The notes under the pieces were generated by a model. It made no database searches. It was not told the DNA's origin and saw only the letters and a list, made by a program, of their open reading frames with translations. Of a stretch of DNA of 13,294 nucleotides, positions 6,972-12,907 are shown piece by piece (positions within the stretch are counted from its first letter, which is position 1; each line of letters begins with the position of its first letter). Source of the DNA: JBATTK01 sp049670505 (GTDB lineage Bacteria; Bacteroidota; Bacteroidia; Flavobacteriales; Flavobacteriaceae). Made by a program: the position numbers and the translations under genes. Where the stretch lies: NCBI GenBank assembly GCA_049670505.1, contig JBATTK010000174.1:1-13294 (forward strand), given 5' to 3'.

Positions 6972-9869
6972 AGCCTGCTTCAAGATAGAAATTGGGTGCA
7001 TTGCCTTTCTTTTGGTGCCATCATAGATTTGATGTCTACAACTTGTACCGTTTGCAGCGATGATTACATCCGTGGCCGATTTGCGAACGGATGGAAATAG
7101 TTTCAATTCCCCAATCTGCATGCTCACCCCATAGTGTTCCTTTTCATACCCAAAGGAACCTGCCATTCCACAACAACCGGAACTGATTATGGATACTTCA
7201 TAGTTTTTGGGCAGGTTCAACACGTCAAAAGTAACTTTTTGATTGGATAATGCTTTTTGATGACAATGATTATGGATTTTAACGGTTTTAGCGTCCGTGG
7301 TAAAGCTTTCCGACGTAATTTTTCCCTTTTGAATCTCTCTTGCCAAAAACTCTTCAATTAAAAATGAATGTTCGGCAATGGCATCTACTGTCCCCTGGTC
7401 ATTGGAAAAACGTTTGTATTCGTCCCTAAAAGTGAGAATCGCAGAGGGTTCCAAACCTATAATAGGGTATCCCTGTTCCGCAAAAGCTTTTAGTTTCCCA
7501 ATATTACGGTCGGCCAACTTCTTAGCCTGTTTCAGGAAACCTTTTGAAATGTAGGTGCGCCCACTTTCGGCAAAGAATAATTCCACATCATACCCTAATC
7601 GGGTTAAAATTTCAATGGCGTCTTTCCCTACTTCAATATCCAAATAATGGGTGAACTCATCAATATACAGTATTACTTTATTCTCTGTAGTATATTGATT
7701 TTTAATAGCTTTTAAATACTTATTGAAATTAAAACTTGAAACTTCGGGCATGCGTCTTTCCAAGGCGACCCCTGAAGTTTTTTTGACAAAATTTCCAAGT
7801 ACCTTGGATTTGTAGACCCTATTGGTAAGACCTGGAATTTTGCTTCCCAATCGGTTAAGTCTGGTACTATGGGCAAAGAGCTTGGCGCGCATAGGATAGC
7901 CATTGACTTCCTGATATTGATATAAAAACTCTGCCTTTAAAGTCGCTACATCAACATTACTGGGGCATTCGCTGGCACACGCCTTACAGCTAAGGCACAG
8001 GTTAAAGACCTCTTTGAGTTCCGGTCGATCAAAACCATTGGTTTTCTCGGATGATGTCAAAAACTCCCGCAAAGCATTCGCCCTTCCCCTTGTAGTGTCT
8101 TTTTCGTTTTTAGTAGCGTGATAACTTGGGCACATAGCGCCCGACATATGGTGGGTTTTTCTACAATCCCCGCTTCCATTACATTTTTCTGCAGCTTTCA
8201 GTATACCTTCACTATCCGAAAAGTCCATCAGTGTTGTTATTTCCGGTTCTTTTCGATCAACTTCATAACGAAGCGACTCGTCCATAGGGTAAGCATCCAC
8301 AATCTTTCCGGGATTGAAGATGTTATATGGGTCAAAATACGATTTGATCCGTTTCAGCAGTTCGTAATTCTCCCCCCCTATCATCAAAGGAATAAATTCA
8401 GCACGGACGATACCATCTCCATGTTCCCCGCTAAAGGAGCCTTTATACTTTTTTGTCAGTTTGGCCACATCGGTGGTAATGGCCCTAAAAAGAGAAACAT
8501 CACCGGATTTCTTAAGATTGAGAATTGGACGAAGATGCAACTCACCGGCTCCCGCATGGGCATAATACACGGCATCCTGATTGTAATGTTCCATGATTTT
8601 GGAGAATTCGCCTATAAAGGGCTTCAAATCGTCCAAAGCTACCGCAGTATCTTCTATACAGGCTACAGCCTTTCTATCCCCTACCATATTTCCTAAAAGG
8701 CCTAGACCAGCTTTCCTCAATTCAATAGCCTTATTGATGTCCGTCCCTCTTAATATGGGGCTCGCATAGCTTAGGCCAGAGTGTCGAATTGTTGTAATCA
8801 ATGTGTTCAATAGCTCTTCCAGATGTCCCTCGGATTCCGCTTTAACTTCCAACATCAGCAAAGCCGCAGGATCTCCCGCTACAAAAAACCGATTAGCGAG
8901 CTGGGTATGGTTGTTCTTTGTACAGTCTAGAATCACCTTATCCATCATCTCACAGAGGTGTAACGGATGTTCCATTAAAGGGGCAACGTCGCTAAGACAA
9001 TCTTCCAAAGTTTTGTAATGCGTTACTACCATTGCCGAAAAACTAGGGGGCACATCATCTAGCTGCAACGTAATTTCTGTGGTAAAGGCCAATGTACCCT
9101 CGCTACCGCTTAAAAGCTTGCAAAGATTGATATGTTCCTTGTCATTCCCAAAAAGGTTGTTCTTCAAAAGCTCATCTACTGCATATCCCGTGTTGCGCCT
9201 ATGAATTTCCCTTTTGGGAAATTCATTGATTATTTCTTCTTTTATATCATTGTTTGACAACTCTTTATAAATATTTGTATAAATATTTCCTTCAAGTGAT
9301 TTTATAGTTGTTTTTTTATGAAAATCGGCTGGAGAAAGTGCTTCAAACAGTACTTCATTACCATCTGAAAGTATCGTTTTCAGGGATACTATTTTATCTC
9401 GTGTAACCCCGTATTGAATAGATGTAGTACCCGAGGAATTGTTACCTACCATACCCCCTATCATACATCTGTTGGAAGTAGAGGTGTTGGGACCGAAAAA
9501 AAGACCATAGGGGGCCAGGTATTGGTTGAGTTCATCACGTACTACCCCTGGTTGTACTGTAATCTGTTTTTCGTTTTCGTCAAAGTATAAAATCTTGGTG
9601 AAGTGTTTGGAAACATCCACAATAATTCCATCGCCCACACACTGTCCCGCCAAAGAAGTACCTGCGGTCCTTGGCACGAGCCCAAGTGTATTGTCCTTGG
9701 CAAAAAGGACAAGTTTTTTTAGGTCCTCCGTAGTTTTGGGATATGCAACGGCCAGGGGAATCTTTCTATATACAGAGGCATCGGTTGCATACAATGTTTT
9801 GGTAAGCTTATCTATATGTAATTCCCCTTCAAGGGAGTTTTGCAGTGCTTTGAGCAAATTTTTATCCAA
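6960..9869 (-). CDS. FAD-binding and (Fe-S)-binding oxidoreductase (YdiJ/GlcD-GlpC type)
   Basis: 969 residues fusing a VAO/PCMH-type FAD dehydrogenase to a ferredoxin/CCG half. The N-terminal FAD domain has PRTAGTSLAG (67-76) and MIGGMVGNNSSGT (137-148). The FAD-linked oxidase C domain has AHAGAGELHLRP and SGEHGDGIVR (480-489). The Fe-S part has C563, C569 and C580 (CNGSGDC...MCPS), then CLSCKACASECP (C625, C628, C631, C635). A C-terminal cysteine-rich region follows with HNHCHQ (C869) and SGCCGMAGSFGYE (C899, C900). E. coli YdiJ, of the same architecture and similar length, is reported to oxidise D-2-hydroxyglutarate; D-lactate or glycolate are alternatives. No ATG exists between the upstream in-frame TAA and the conserved N-terminus, so translation probably starts at the TTG at 9869 (MDKNLLKALQ) or a nearby TTG. 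The 3' end overlaps the LpxH-like gene by 12 bases. Confidence 0.93.
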   Translation of the reverse strand: MDKNLLKALQNSLEGELHIDKLTKTLYATDASVYRKIPLAVAYPKTTEDLKKLVLFAKDNTLGLVPRTAGTSLAGQCVGDGIIVDVSKHFTKILYFDENEKQITVQPGVVRDELNQYLAPYGLFFGPNTSTSNRCMIGGMVGNNSSGTTSIQYGVTRDKIVSLKTILSDGNEVLFEALSPADFHKKTTIKSLEGNIYTNIYKELSNNDIKEEIINEFPKREIHRRNTGYAVDELLKNNLFGNDKEHINLCKLLSGSEGTLAFTTEITLQLDDVPPSFSAMVVTHYKTLEDCLSDVAPLMEHPLHLCEMMDKVILDCTKNNHTQLANRFFVAGDPAALLMLEVKAESEGHLEELLNTLITTIRHSGLSYASPILRGTDINKAIELRKAGLGLLGNMVGDRKAVACIEDTAVALDDLKPFIGEFSKIMEHYNQDAVYYAHAGAGELHLRPILNLKKSGDVSLFRAITTDVAKLTKKYKGSFSGEHGDGIVRAEFIPLMIGGENYELLKRIKSYFDPYNIFNPGKIVDAYPMDESLRYEVDRKEPEITTLMDFSDSEGILKAAEKCNGSGDCRKTHHMSGAMCPSYHATKNEKDTTRGRANALREFLTSSEKTNGFDRPELKEVFNLCLSCKACASECPSNVDVATLKAEFLYQYQEVNGYPMRAKLFAHSTRLNRLGSKIPGLTNRVYKSKVLGNFVKKTSGVALERRMPEVSSFNFNKYLKAIKNQYTTENKVILYIDEFTHYLDIEVGKDAIEILTRLGYDVELFFAESGRTYISKGFLKQAKKLADRNIGKLKAFAEQGYPIIGLEPSAILTFRDEYKRFSNDQGTVDAIAEHSFLIEEFLAREIQKGKITSESFTTDAKTVKIHNHCHQKALSNQKVTFDVLNLPKNYEVSIISSGCCGMAGSFGYEKEHYGVSMQIGELKLFPSVRKSATDVIIAANGTSCRHQIYDGTKRKAMHPISILKQALID

Positions 9870-9908
9870 CTTGGAACAATTTTAAGCACTAAAATAAGTT
9901 TTTATTAA

Positions 9909-9938
9909 CTGAACACGACCATCAACGACCTAATTTTG
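9909..9938 (+). promoter_or_regulatory. Bacteroidota promoter of the outer-membrane barrel gene
   Basis: TAATTTTG at 9931-9938 is an exact TAnnTTTG -7 element. CTG at 9909-9911, 19 bases upstream, is a near match to the -33 TTG. The start of transcription would be about 25 bases before the ATG at 9968, a normal leader length. Confidence 0.55.
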
Positions 9939-9967
9939 AATTTAATTTAAATGTAAACAGAAAACAT

Positions 9968-10477
9968 ATGAAAATCCTTAAATTATGTATTGCTATTTTG
10001 TTATTGTCATCGGCTTCGCTCAGTGCCCAAGAAATATCGGACCATGCATTAGGTTTGCGTTTGGGTGATAGTGACGGATTTGGTGCAGAAATTTCCTATC
10101 AGAAATCCATTGCCAGATACAATCGCTTGGAACTGAACCTGGGCTGGCGCGATAGCAGGGAATTTGATGCTTTTAAATTGACCGGTATATATCAATGGGT
10201 ACATTCCTTGGATGGCGACTTTAACTGGTACTATGGTTTTGGGGGTGGATTGGGAAATGTGGACTTTGAATCCCGGCCAGATAATAATGGGCAACCCTTT
10301 ACCCCGGACGGAGGGTTATTCATATTCGCTGCCGGAGATATCGGAGTAGAATACAACTTTGATATTCCACTATTGATTTCGCTCGATTTTAGACCGGAAA
10401 TCGGTTTAATAGGATACGATGATTTTGATGATGGCTTTGATTTTGACATTGCCCTTGGTATTCGATATCAATTCTAA
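9968..10477 (+). CDS. Small outer-membrane beta-barrel protein, secreted
   Basis: 169 residues. MKILKLCIAILLLSSASLSA is a Sec signal peptide with cleavage predicted before QEISDH (about residue 20/21). The mature part alternates polar and aromatic residues in short strands (LELNLGWRD, FKLTGIYQWV, NWYYGFGGGLG, DIGVEYNFD, ISLDFRPEIGL) and ends in DIALGIRYQF. A terminal phenylalanine after an amphipathic strand is the usual BAM-recognition signal. The size suggests an eight-stranded barrel. The specific function is not recognisable; relatives are normally annotated as outer membrane beta-barrel or hypothetical protein. The last TAA codon (10475-10477) uses the first base of the inserted inverted-repeat element. 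Its original terminator probably is the hairpin at 10721. Confidence 0.85.
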   Translation: MKILKLCIAILLLSSASLSAQEISDHALGLRLGDSDGFGAEISYQKSIARYNRLELNLGWRDSREFDAFKLTGIYQWVHSLDGDFNWYYGFGGGLGNVDFESRPDNNGQPFTPDGGLFIFAAGDIGVEYNFDIPLLISLDFRPEIGLIGYDDFDDGFDFDIALGIRYQF

Positions 10478-10497
10478 GAGACTGTTTTGAAATGTGT
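10477..10497 (+). repeat. Left terminal inverted repeat
   Basis: 21 bases beginning AGAGACTGTTTTG, exact reverse complement of 10677-10697. Its first base completes the TAA stop of the upstream barrel gene. Confidence 0.85.
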
Positions 10498-10538
10498 GGT
10501 TAAAATTTTATAGGTCATTTTTGATGCCATTCTAGGCA

Positions 10539-10554
10539 TCCGCCGGCTGGCGGA
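10539..10554. repeat. GC-rich REP-like palindrome inside the element
   Basis: TCCGCC-GGCT-GGCGGA forms a 6-bp stem with a 4-base loop and is much more GC-rich than its surroundings. A related core, GCCAGCTGGC, recurs at 10633-10642 in the other half of the element. Palindromes of this look are frequent interspersed repeats in flavobacterial genomes; that is from memory. Confidence 0.5.
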
Positions 10555-10569
10555 CTAGCATAGCCTTAG

Positions 10570-10677
10570 CTACGGTATAAAATTTTAACAGGGCAGAAAG
10601 AAAAGGCCAACGATTTGGCCTTTGAAAGAGGAGCCAGCTGGCGTGTTGGTCGCAAAAAGGGCATAAAAAATAATTGA
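10570..10677 (+). pseudogene. Possible short coding remnant within the element
   Basis: After a TAG at 10567-10569 the frame is open for 35 codons and ends with TGA at 10675-10677, at the edge of the right inverted repeat. The translation, including ILTGQKEKANDLAFERGAS followed by WRVGRKKGIKNN, has protein-like composition and a basic tail, as expected for the C-terminus of a transposase whose stop lies near the IS end. No start codon exists and no family is recognised, so it is either a deletion remnant or chance. Confidence 0.25.
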
Positions 10678-10697
10678 CACATTTCAAAACAGTCTCT
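10677..10697 (-). repeat. Right terminal inverted repeat
   Basis: 21 bases ending CAAAACAGTCTCT, exact reverse complement of 10477-10497. It lies 23 bases before the terminator hairpin. Confidence 0.85.
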
Positions 10698-10720
10698 AGG
10701 ACATATGCAAGAACTTTTAA

Positions 10721-10754
10721 AAGCCCTTAACAATATTGTTAAGGGCTTTTTTTT
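10721..10754 (+). terminator. Strong intrinsic terminator
   Basis: AAGCCCTTAACAAT (10721-10734) and its exact complement (10735-10748) form a perfect hairpin followed by an uninterrupted run of eight T (10747-10754). It probably terminated the barrel gene (9968-10477) before the element moved in between. It also shows that the reading frame opening at an ATG at 10705 cannot be the start of the TlpA-like protein. Confidence 0.88.
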
Positions 10755-10769
10755 ATATGTATATATAAG

Positions 10770-10777
10770 TACATTTG
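10770..10777 (+). promoter_or_regulatory. Bacteroidota -7 promoter element of the TlpA-like gene
   Basis: TACATTTG is an exact TAnnTTTG, 20 bases before the ATG at 10798 and 16 bases after the terminator T-tract. Only a T-run (no TTG) lies at -33 distance. This supports 10798 as the gene start. Confidence 0.55.
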
Positions 10778-10797
10778 CGCGTATAAATAAAAATATC

Positions 10798-11904
10798 ATG
10801 AAAAAAATAGTATGGGTCTTTTGCATTACCTTATTGCTGGTAGCGTGCAATGATAATCCAAATGGCTTCACCATAGAAGGGACCATCACCGGGGAACTGG
10901 AAAATGGAACCAAAATATTTTTGAAAAAGACGAATGAAATGAATCAACCGGTAGATGTAGATACCACTACCGTGGAAAATGGCACTTTCATTTTCACAGG
11001 TGATGCAGGCTCTCCGGAGCTTCATTATGTTTTTATAGACCAAATAAGCGGCAATGTCCCGTTGATTATTGAAAAAGGTGGGATAGAACTAAAAGCCCAA
11101 AAAGATAGTTTGGGGATGGCAAAAATAAAAGGCACCCTACAGAACGATCTTTTCTCCGATTTTTTAAAAAACTCCCGAGAGATTTCCCTTAAGGCAATGT
11201 CCATGAACGACGATATGAGAGCTGCCAATGCAGCTAGGGACACGGCCACTATGGCTGCTTTACGAGAAGAATACTTTGAGTTACAGGAAGAGGCTAAAAC
11301 CTTTGAAATAGATTACGTAAAGGAAAATCCCAACGCCTTGATTTCGGCATTGATCATTGATAAGGTACTAACTACCAAAGCACTTCCCGACGATGAAGTA
11401 CAAGAGATGTATAACGCCCTGACCGCGGAAATCAAAGAGACGACGGTAGGGAAAAAAATCAAGGAAAAAATAGATAAAGGGAAGGCAACGTCCATTGGGT
11501 CAAAAGCACCTAACTTCTCCGCTCCAACACCAACTGGAGAGCAATTGGCGCTCAATGAAGTATTGGGAAAAGTTACTATCCTGGATTTTTGGGCGGCATG
11601 GTGTAAACCGTGTAGAGCGGAAAACCCAAATGTGGTAAAGGTCTATAATAAGTACCATGAAAAAGGGTTGAATATTCTTGGAGTGTCCTTGGACAAGAAG
11701 GCGGAAGATTGGAAAAAGGCCATAGCGGATGACAGCCTTGCATGGAACCATGTTTCCAATGTGGACTATTTTGATGAAATTGCAAAACTCTACGGTGTAG
11801 AGGCCATCCCCGCAACTTTTATTTTGGACGAAAACGGGGTTATCGTCGCAAAAAACCTCAGGGGACCTGCCCTGGAAGAAAAAATTGCTTCCATGCTGCA
11901 ATAA
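10798..11904 (+). CDS. TlpA-like thiol-disulfide oxidoreductase lipoprotein with DUF4369-type N-domain
   Basis: 368 residues. MKKIVWVFCITLLLVAC is a lipoprotein signal with lipobox LVAC and lipidation at C17, so it is envelope-anchored. Residues about 25-130 (FTIEGTITGELENGTKIFL...) form the beta-rich DUF4369-type domain common in Bacteroidota. A helical linker (about 130-230) follows, then a thioredoxin fold with WAAWCKPC (C269, C272) and the cis-proline loop EAIPATF (P338). Such proteins reduce or exchange disulfides in the periplasm, for example in cytochrome maturation or oxidative protection. Start choice: an in-frame ATG at 10705 lies before a strong terminator and a promoter and gives no signal peptide, whereas ATG 10798 gives a clean lipoprotein signal. 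It is transcribed alone; it is followed by the structured intergenic region. Confidence 0.92.
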   Translation: MKKIVWVFCITLLLVACNDNPNGFTIEGTITGELENGTKIFLKKTNEMNQPVDVDTTTVENGTFIFTGDAGSPELHYVFIDQISGNVPLIIEKGGIELKAQKDSLGMAKIKGTLQNDLFSDFLKNSREISLKAMSMNDDMRAANAARDTATMAALREEYFELQEEAKTFEIDYVKENPNALISALIIDKVLTTKALPDDEVQEMYNALTAEIKETTVGKKIKEKIDKGKATSIGSKAPNFSAPTPTGEQLALNEVLGKVTILDFWAAWCKPCRAENPNVVKVYNKYHEKGLNILGVSLDKKAEDWKKAIADDSLAWNHVSNVDYFDEIAKLYGVEAIPATFILDENGVIVAKNLRGPALEEKIASMLQ

Positions 11905-11910
11905 TTTCGT

Positions 11911-11957
11911 AGGGGAGGAAAATAAACCCCTCTATGGATTTTAAATCCCTAGTTTTT
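11911..11957 (+). terminator. Weak terminator candidate after the TlpA-like gene
   Basis: AGGGG (11911-11915) can pair with CCCCT (11927-11931), and the near-perfect palindrome GGATTTTAAATCC (11936-11948) is followed after CTAG by five T (11953-11957). The stems are short and AT-rich, so this is weak. Confidence 0.33.
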
Positions 11958-11963
11958 AATAAG

Positions 11964-11990
11964 CAATGAAATTAATTTCGTTAAATGTTA
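11964..11990 (+). repeat. Direct repeat copy 1
   Basis: 27 bases beginning CAATGAAATTAATTTCGTT. It matches 12102-12128 at 24 of 27 positions in the same orientation. Confidence 0.65.
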
Positions 11991-12012
11991 TTCGTTAACT
12001 TTTAATAGTAGA

Positions 12013-12064
12013 CGCTATTCGGTGCCTGAGTGATTGCCTGCGATTGTATCGAAGGCACATAGCG
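12013..12064. ncRNA. Long stem-loop, possible structured RNA
   Basis: CGCTAT (12013-12018) pairs exactly with ATAGCG (12059-12064), and GTGCCT (12022-12027) with AGGCAC (12053-12058). This leaves a 3-base bulge on one side. An inner hairpin CGAT-TGT-ATCG (12041-12051) sits in the loop. Twelve outer base pairs in total, with no T-tract after it on the plus strand, so it is not an ordinary terminator. It resembles no named RNA family I know, and expression is unproven. Confidence 0.35.
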
Positions 12065-12101
12065 GAATAATCATATAATTTCTCGGAAACCAAAAGTCTT
12101 A

Positions 12102-12128
12102 CAATGCAATTAATTTTGTTAAACGTTA
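12102..12128 (+). repeat. Direct repeat copy 2
   Basis: 27 bases beginning CAATGCAATTAATTTTGTT, differing from 11964-11990 at three positions. It runs straight into the GTTAAC-containing inverted repeat. Confidence 0.65.
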
Positions 12129-12159
12129 ACGGTAGGTTTTTCCACCATTAACCGTTAAC
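12125..12159 (-). terminator. GTTAAC inverted repeat, possible terminator of the rhomboid gene
   Basis: GTTAACGGT (12125-12133) is mirrored exactly by ACCGTTAAC (12151-12159). An alternative fold on the minus strand pairs 12152-12142 with 12136-12125 around an AAAAA loop, with one G-U wobble and one bulge. It lies 42 bases past the rhomboid stop. The downstream T-tract is poor (CGTTTAAC), so an operator role is equally possible. Confidence 0.35.
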
Positions 12160-12200
12160 TAATAACCTGACGAATCATTCTGCAGTCTACCCGCTTTTGC

Positions 12201-12848
12201 TCAAATCTTTCCCAACTTTTCCAAAACAAAAAGAATAATGATAGGAATGGCCAATAAAATGACCATAAGGGTATCAGTGACGATGAGCTCGGGTTTAAAA
12301 ATCAATGTGGTAACATAACCTCCGATAGCTCCTCCAAAATGTGCCGTATGGCCAATATTGCCCAATTTGCTTTTCATTCCATATATGGAGTAGAGCAAGT
12401 AAGCTATTCCCAATACATAAGCGGGCAAAGGTATGGGTATCAACATAATTCCCAATTGCATATCCGGTTGCAATAGTATGGCCGCATATAAAATTCCCGT
12501 CACGGCACCACTTGCCCCTACGGCACTATAGTAAGGTTCGTTCTTATGAAAAAAAAGTGCCAATAGGCTCCCTGCTACCAGGCTAATAATATAAATGATT
12601 ACAAATTTTGTAGGGTTGAACCAATCAATGACTACATCCGCAAAAAAATAAAGCGTGAACATATTGAAAAAAAGATGGGAAATATCCACGTGCAAGAATC
12701 CCGAGGTAAACATACGTTCCTTTTGCCCAGCTTGTATCGCTCCCACCCCAAACTTGTAACGTTCAAAAAATAAACCGTCGTTAAACCCCCTTAACGATAC
12801 CAAAACGTTGACCGCTATAATGGCTATGGTAGCAATATGTAAATTCAT
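12201..12848 (-). CDS. Rhomboid family intramembrane serine protease
   Basis: 215 residues, six predicted membrane segments, inner membrane. The catalytic dyad is visible: GASG with S113 in the fourth segment and AHFGGAIGG with H170 in the last conserved segment. HLFFN in TM2 (H58, N62) matches the oxyanion-stabilising His/Asn of GlpG. Rhomboids cleave transmembrane helices near the outer leaflet; substrates in Bacteroidota are mostly unknown. Start choice: the frame extends upstream to 12935 but that reaches into the divergent acyltransferase gene, while ATG 12848 gives MNLHIATIAIIAVNVLVSL, the usual start directly before TM1. It also lies 22 bases after an exact minus-strand TAnnTTTG. No cytoplasmic N-terminal domain is present. 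It is transcribed divergently from the acyltransferase. Confidence 0.92.
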   Translation of the reverse strand: MNLHIATIAIIAVNVLVSLRGFNDGLFFERYKFGVGAIQAGQKERMFTSGFLHVDISHLFFNMFTLYFFADVVIDWFNPTKFVIIYIISLVAGSLLALFFHKNEPYYSAVGASGAVTGILYAAILLQPDMQLGIMLIPIPLPAYVLGIAYLLYSIYGMKSKLGNIGHTAHFGGAIGGYVTTLIFKPELIVTDTLMVILLAIPIIILFVLEKLGKI

Positions 12849-12869
12849 CTTATATGTAAGGTTTGACTC

Positions 12870-12886
12870 CAAATATAGTATATTTA
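12870..12886. promoter_or_regulatory. Palindromic divergent promoter region
   Basis: On the minus strand TATATTTG (12877-12870) is an exact -7 element for the rhomboid gene, about 22 bases before its ATG. On the plus strand TATATTTA (12879-12886) misses the same consensus by one base, 22 bases before the acyltransferase ATG at 12908. Together they form the palindrome AAATATA-G-TATATTT (12871-12885). No -33 TTG at consensus spacing was seen for either direction. Confidence 0.45.
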
Positions 12887-12907
12887 CCAAAACTTTGTCG
12901 GGCATAA

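Larger units (their letters stand above)
10477..10697. mobile_element. MITE-like or IS-remnant element with perfect 21-bp terminal inverted repeats
   Basis: The ends 10477-10497 and 10677-10697 are exact reverse complements over 21 bases, beginning AGAGACTG and ending CAGTCTCT. The 221-base unit has no transposase. Inside are a second inverted repeat (TTAAAATTTTATA 10500-10512 and its complement 10576-10588), a GATGCC/GGCATC hairpin (10523-10540), TCCGCC-GGCT-GGCGGA (10539-10554) and AAAGGCCAA-CGAT-TTGGCCTTT (10602-10623). The size, perfect ends and lack of a gene fit a non-autonomous miniature element or an internally deleted IS; the GAGACTG end resembles some IS5-type termini, which is recollection and not proof. 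A TA duplication (10475-10476 and 10697-10698) is possible if the right end is at 10696. Confidence 0.75.
11905..12200. other. Structured intergenic region between convergent genes
   Basis: 296 bases between the TlpA-like (plus) and rhomboid (minus) 3' ends, with no plausible ORF. It holds two 27-base direct repeats matching at 24 positions, a long stem-loop between them, and five copies of the core GTTAA (near 11979, 11994, 12119, 12125 and 12154). Details are in separate entries. Confidence 0.6.

Noticed and set aside
8118..8696. 192-codon plus-strand reading frame
   Set aside because: It lies antisense inside the Fe-S oxidoreductase, lacks any domain signal and shows composition expected of a complementary-strand shadow.
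10705..10797. N-terminal extension of the TlpA-like protein from an ATG at 10705
   Set aside because: It spans a perfect terminator hairpin with eight T and a promoter -7 element, and would bury the lipoprotein signal peptide; start moved to 10798.
10566..10913. 115-codon minus-strand reading frame across the mobile element and TlpA start
   Set aside because: It runs through a terminator, a promoter and a gene start on the other strand and has no recognisable features.
11964..12128. CRISPR array
   Set aside because: Only two imperfect 27-base repeats separated by 111 bases; spacing and number do not fit a CRISPR, and no cas genes are present.
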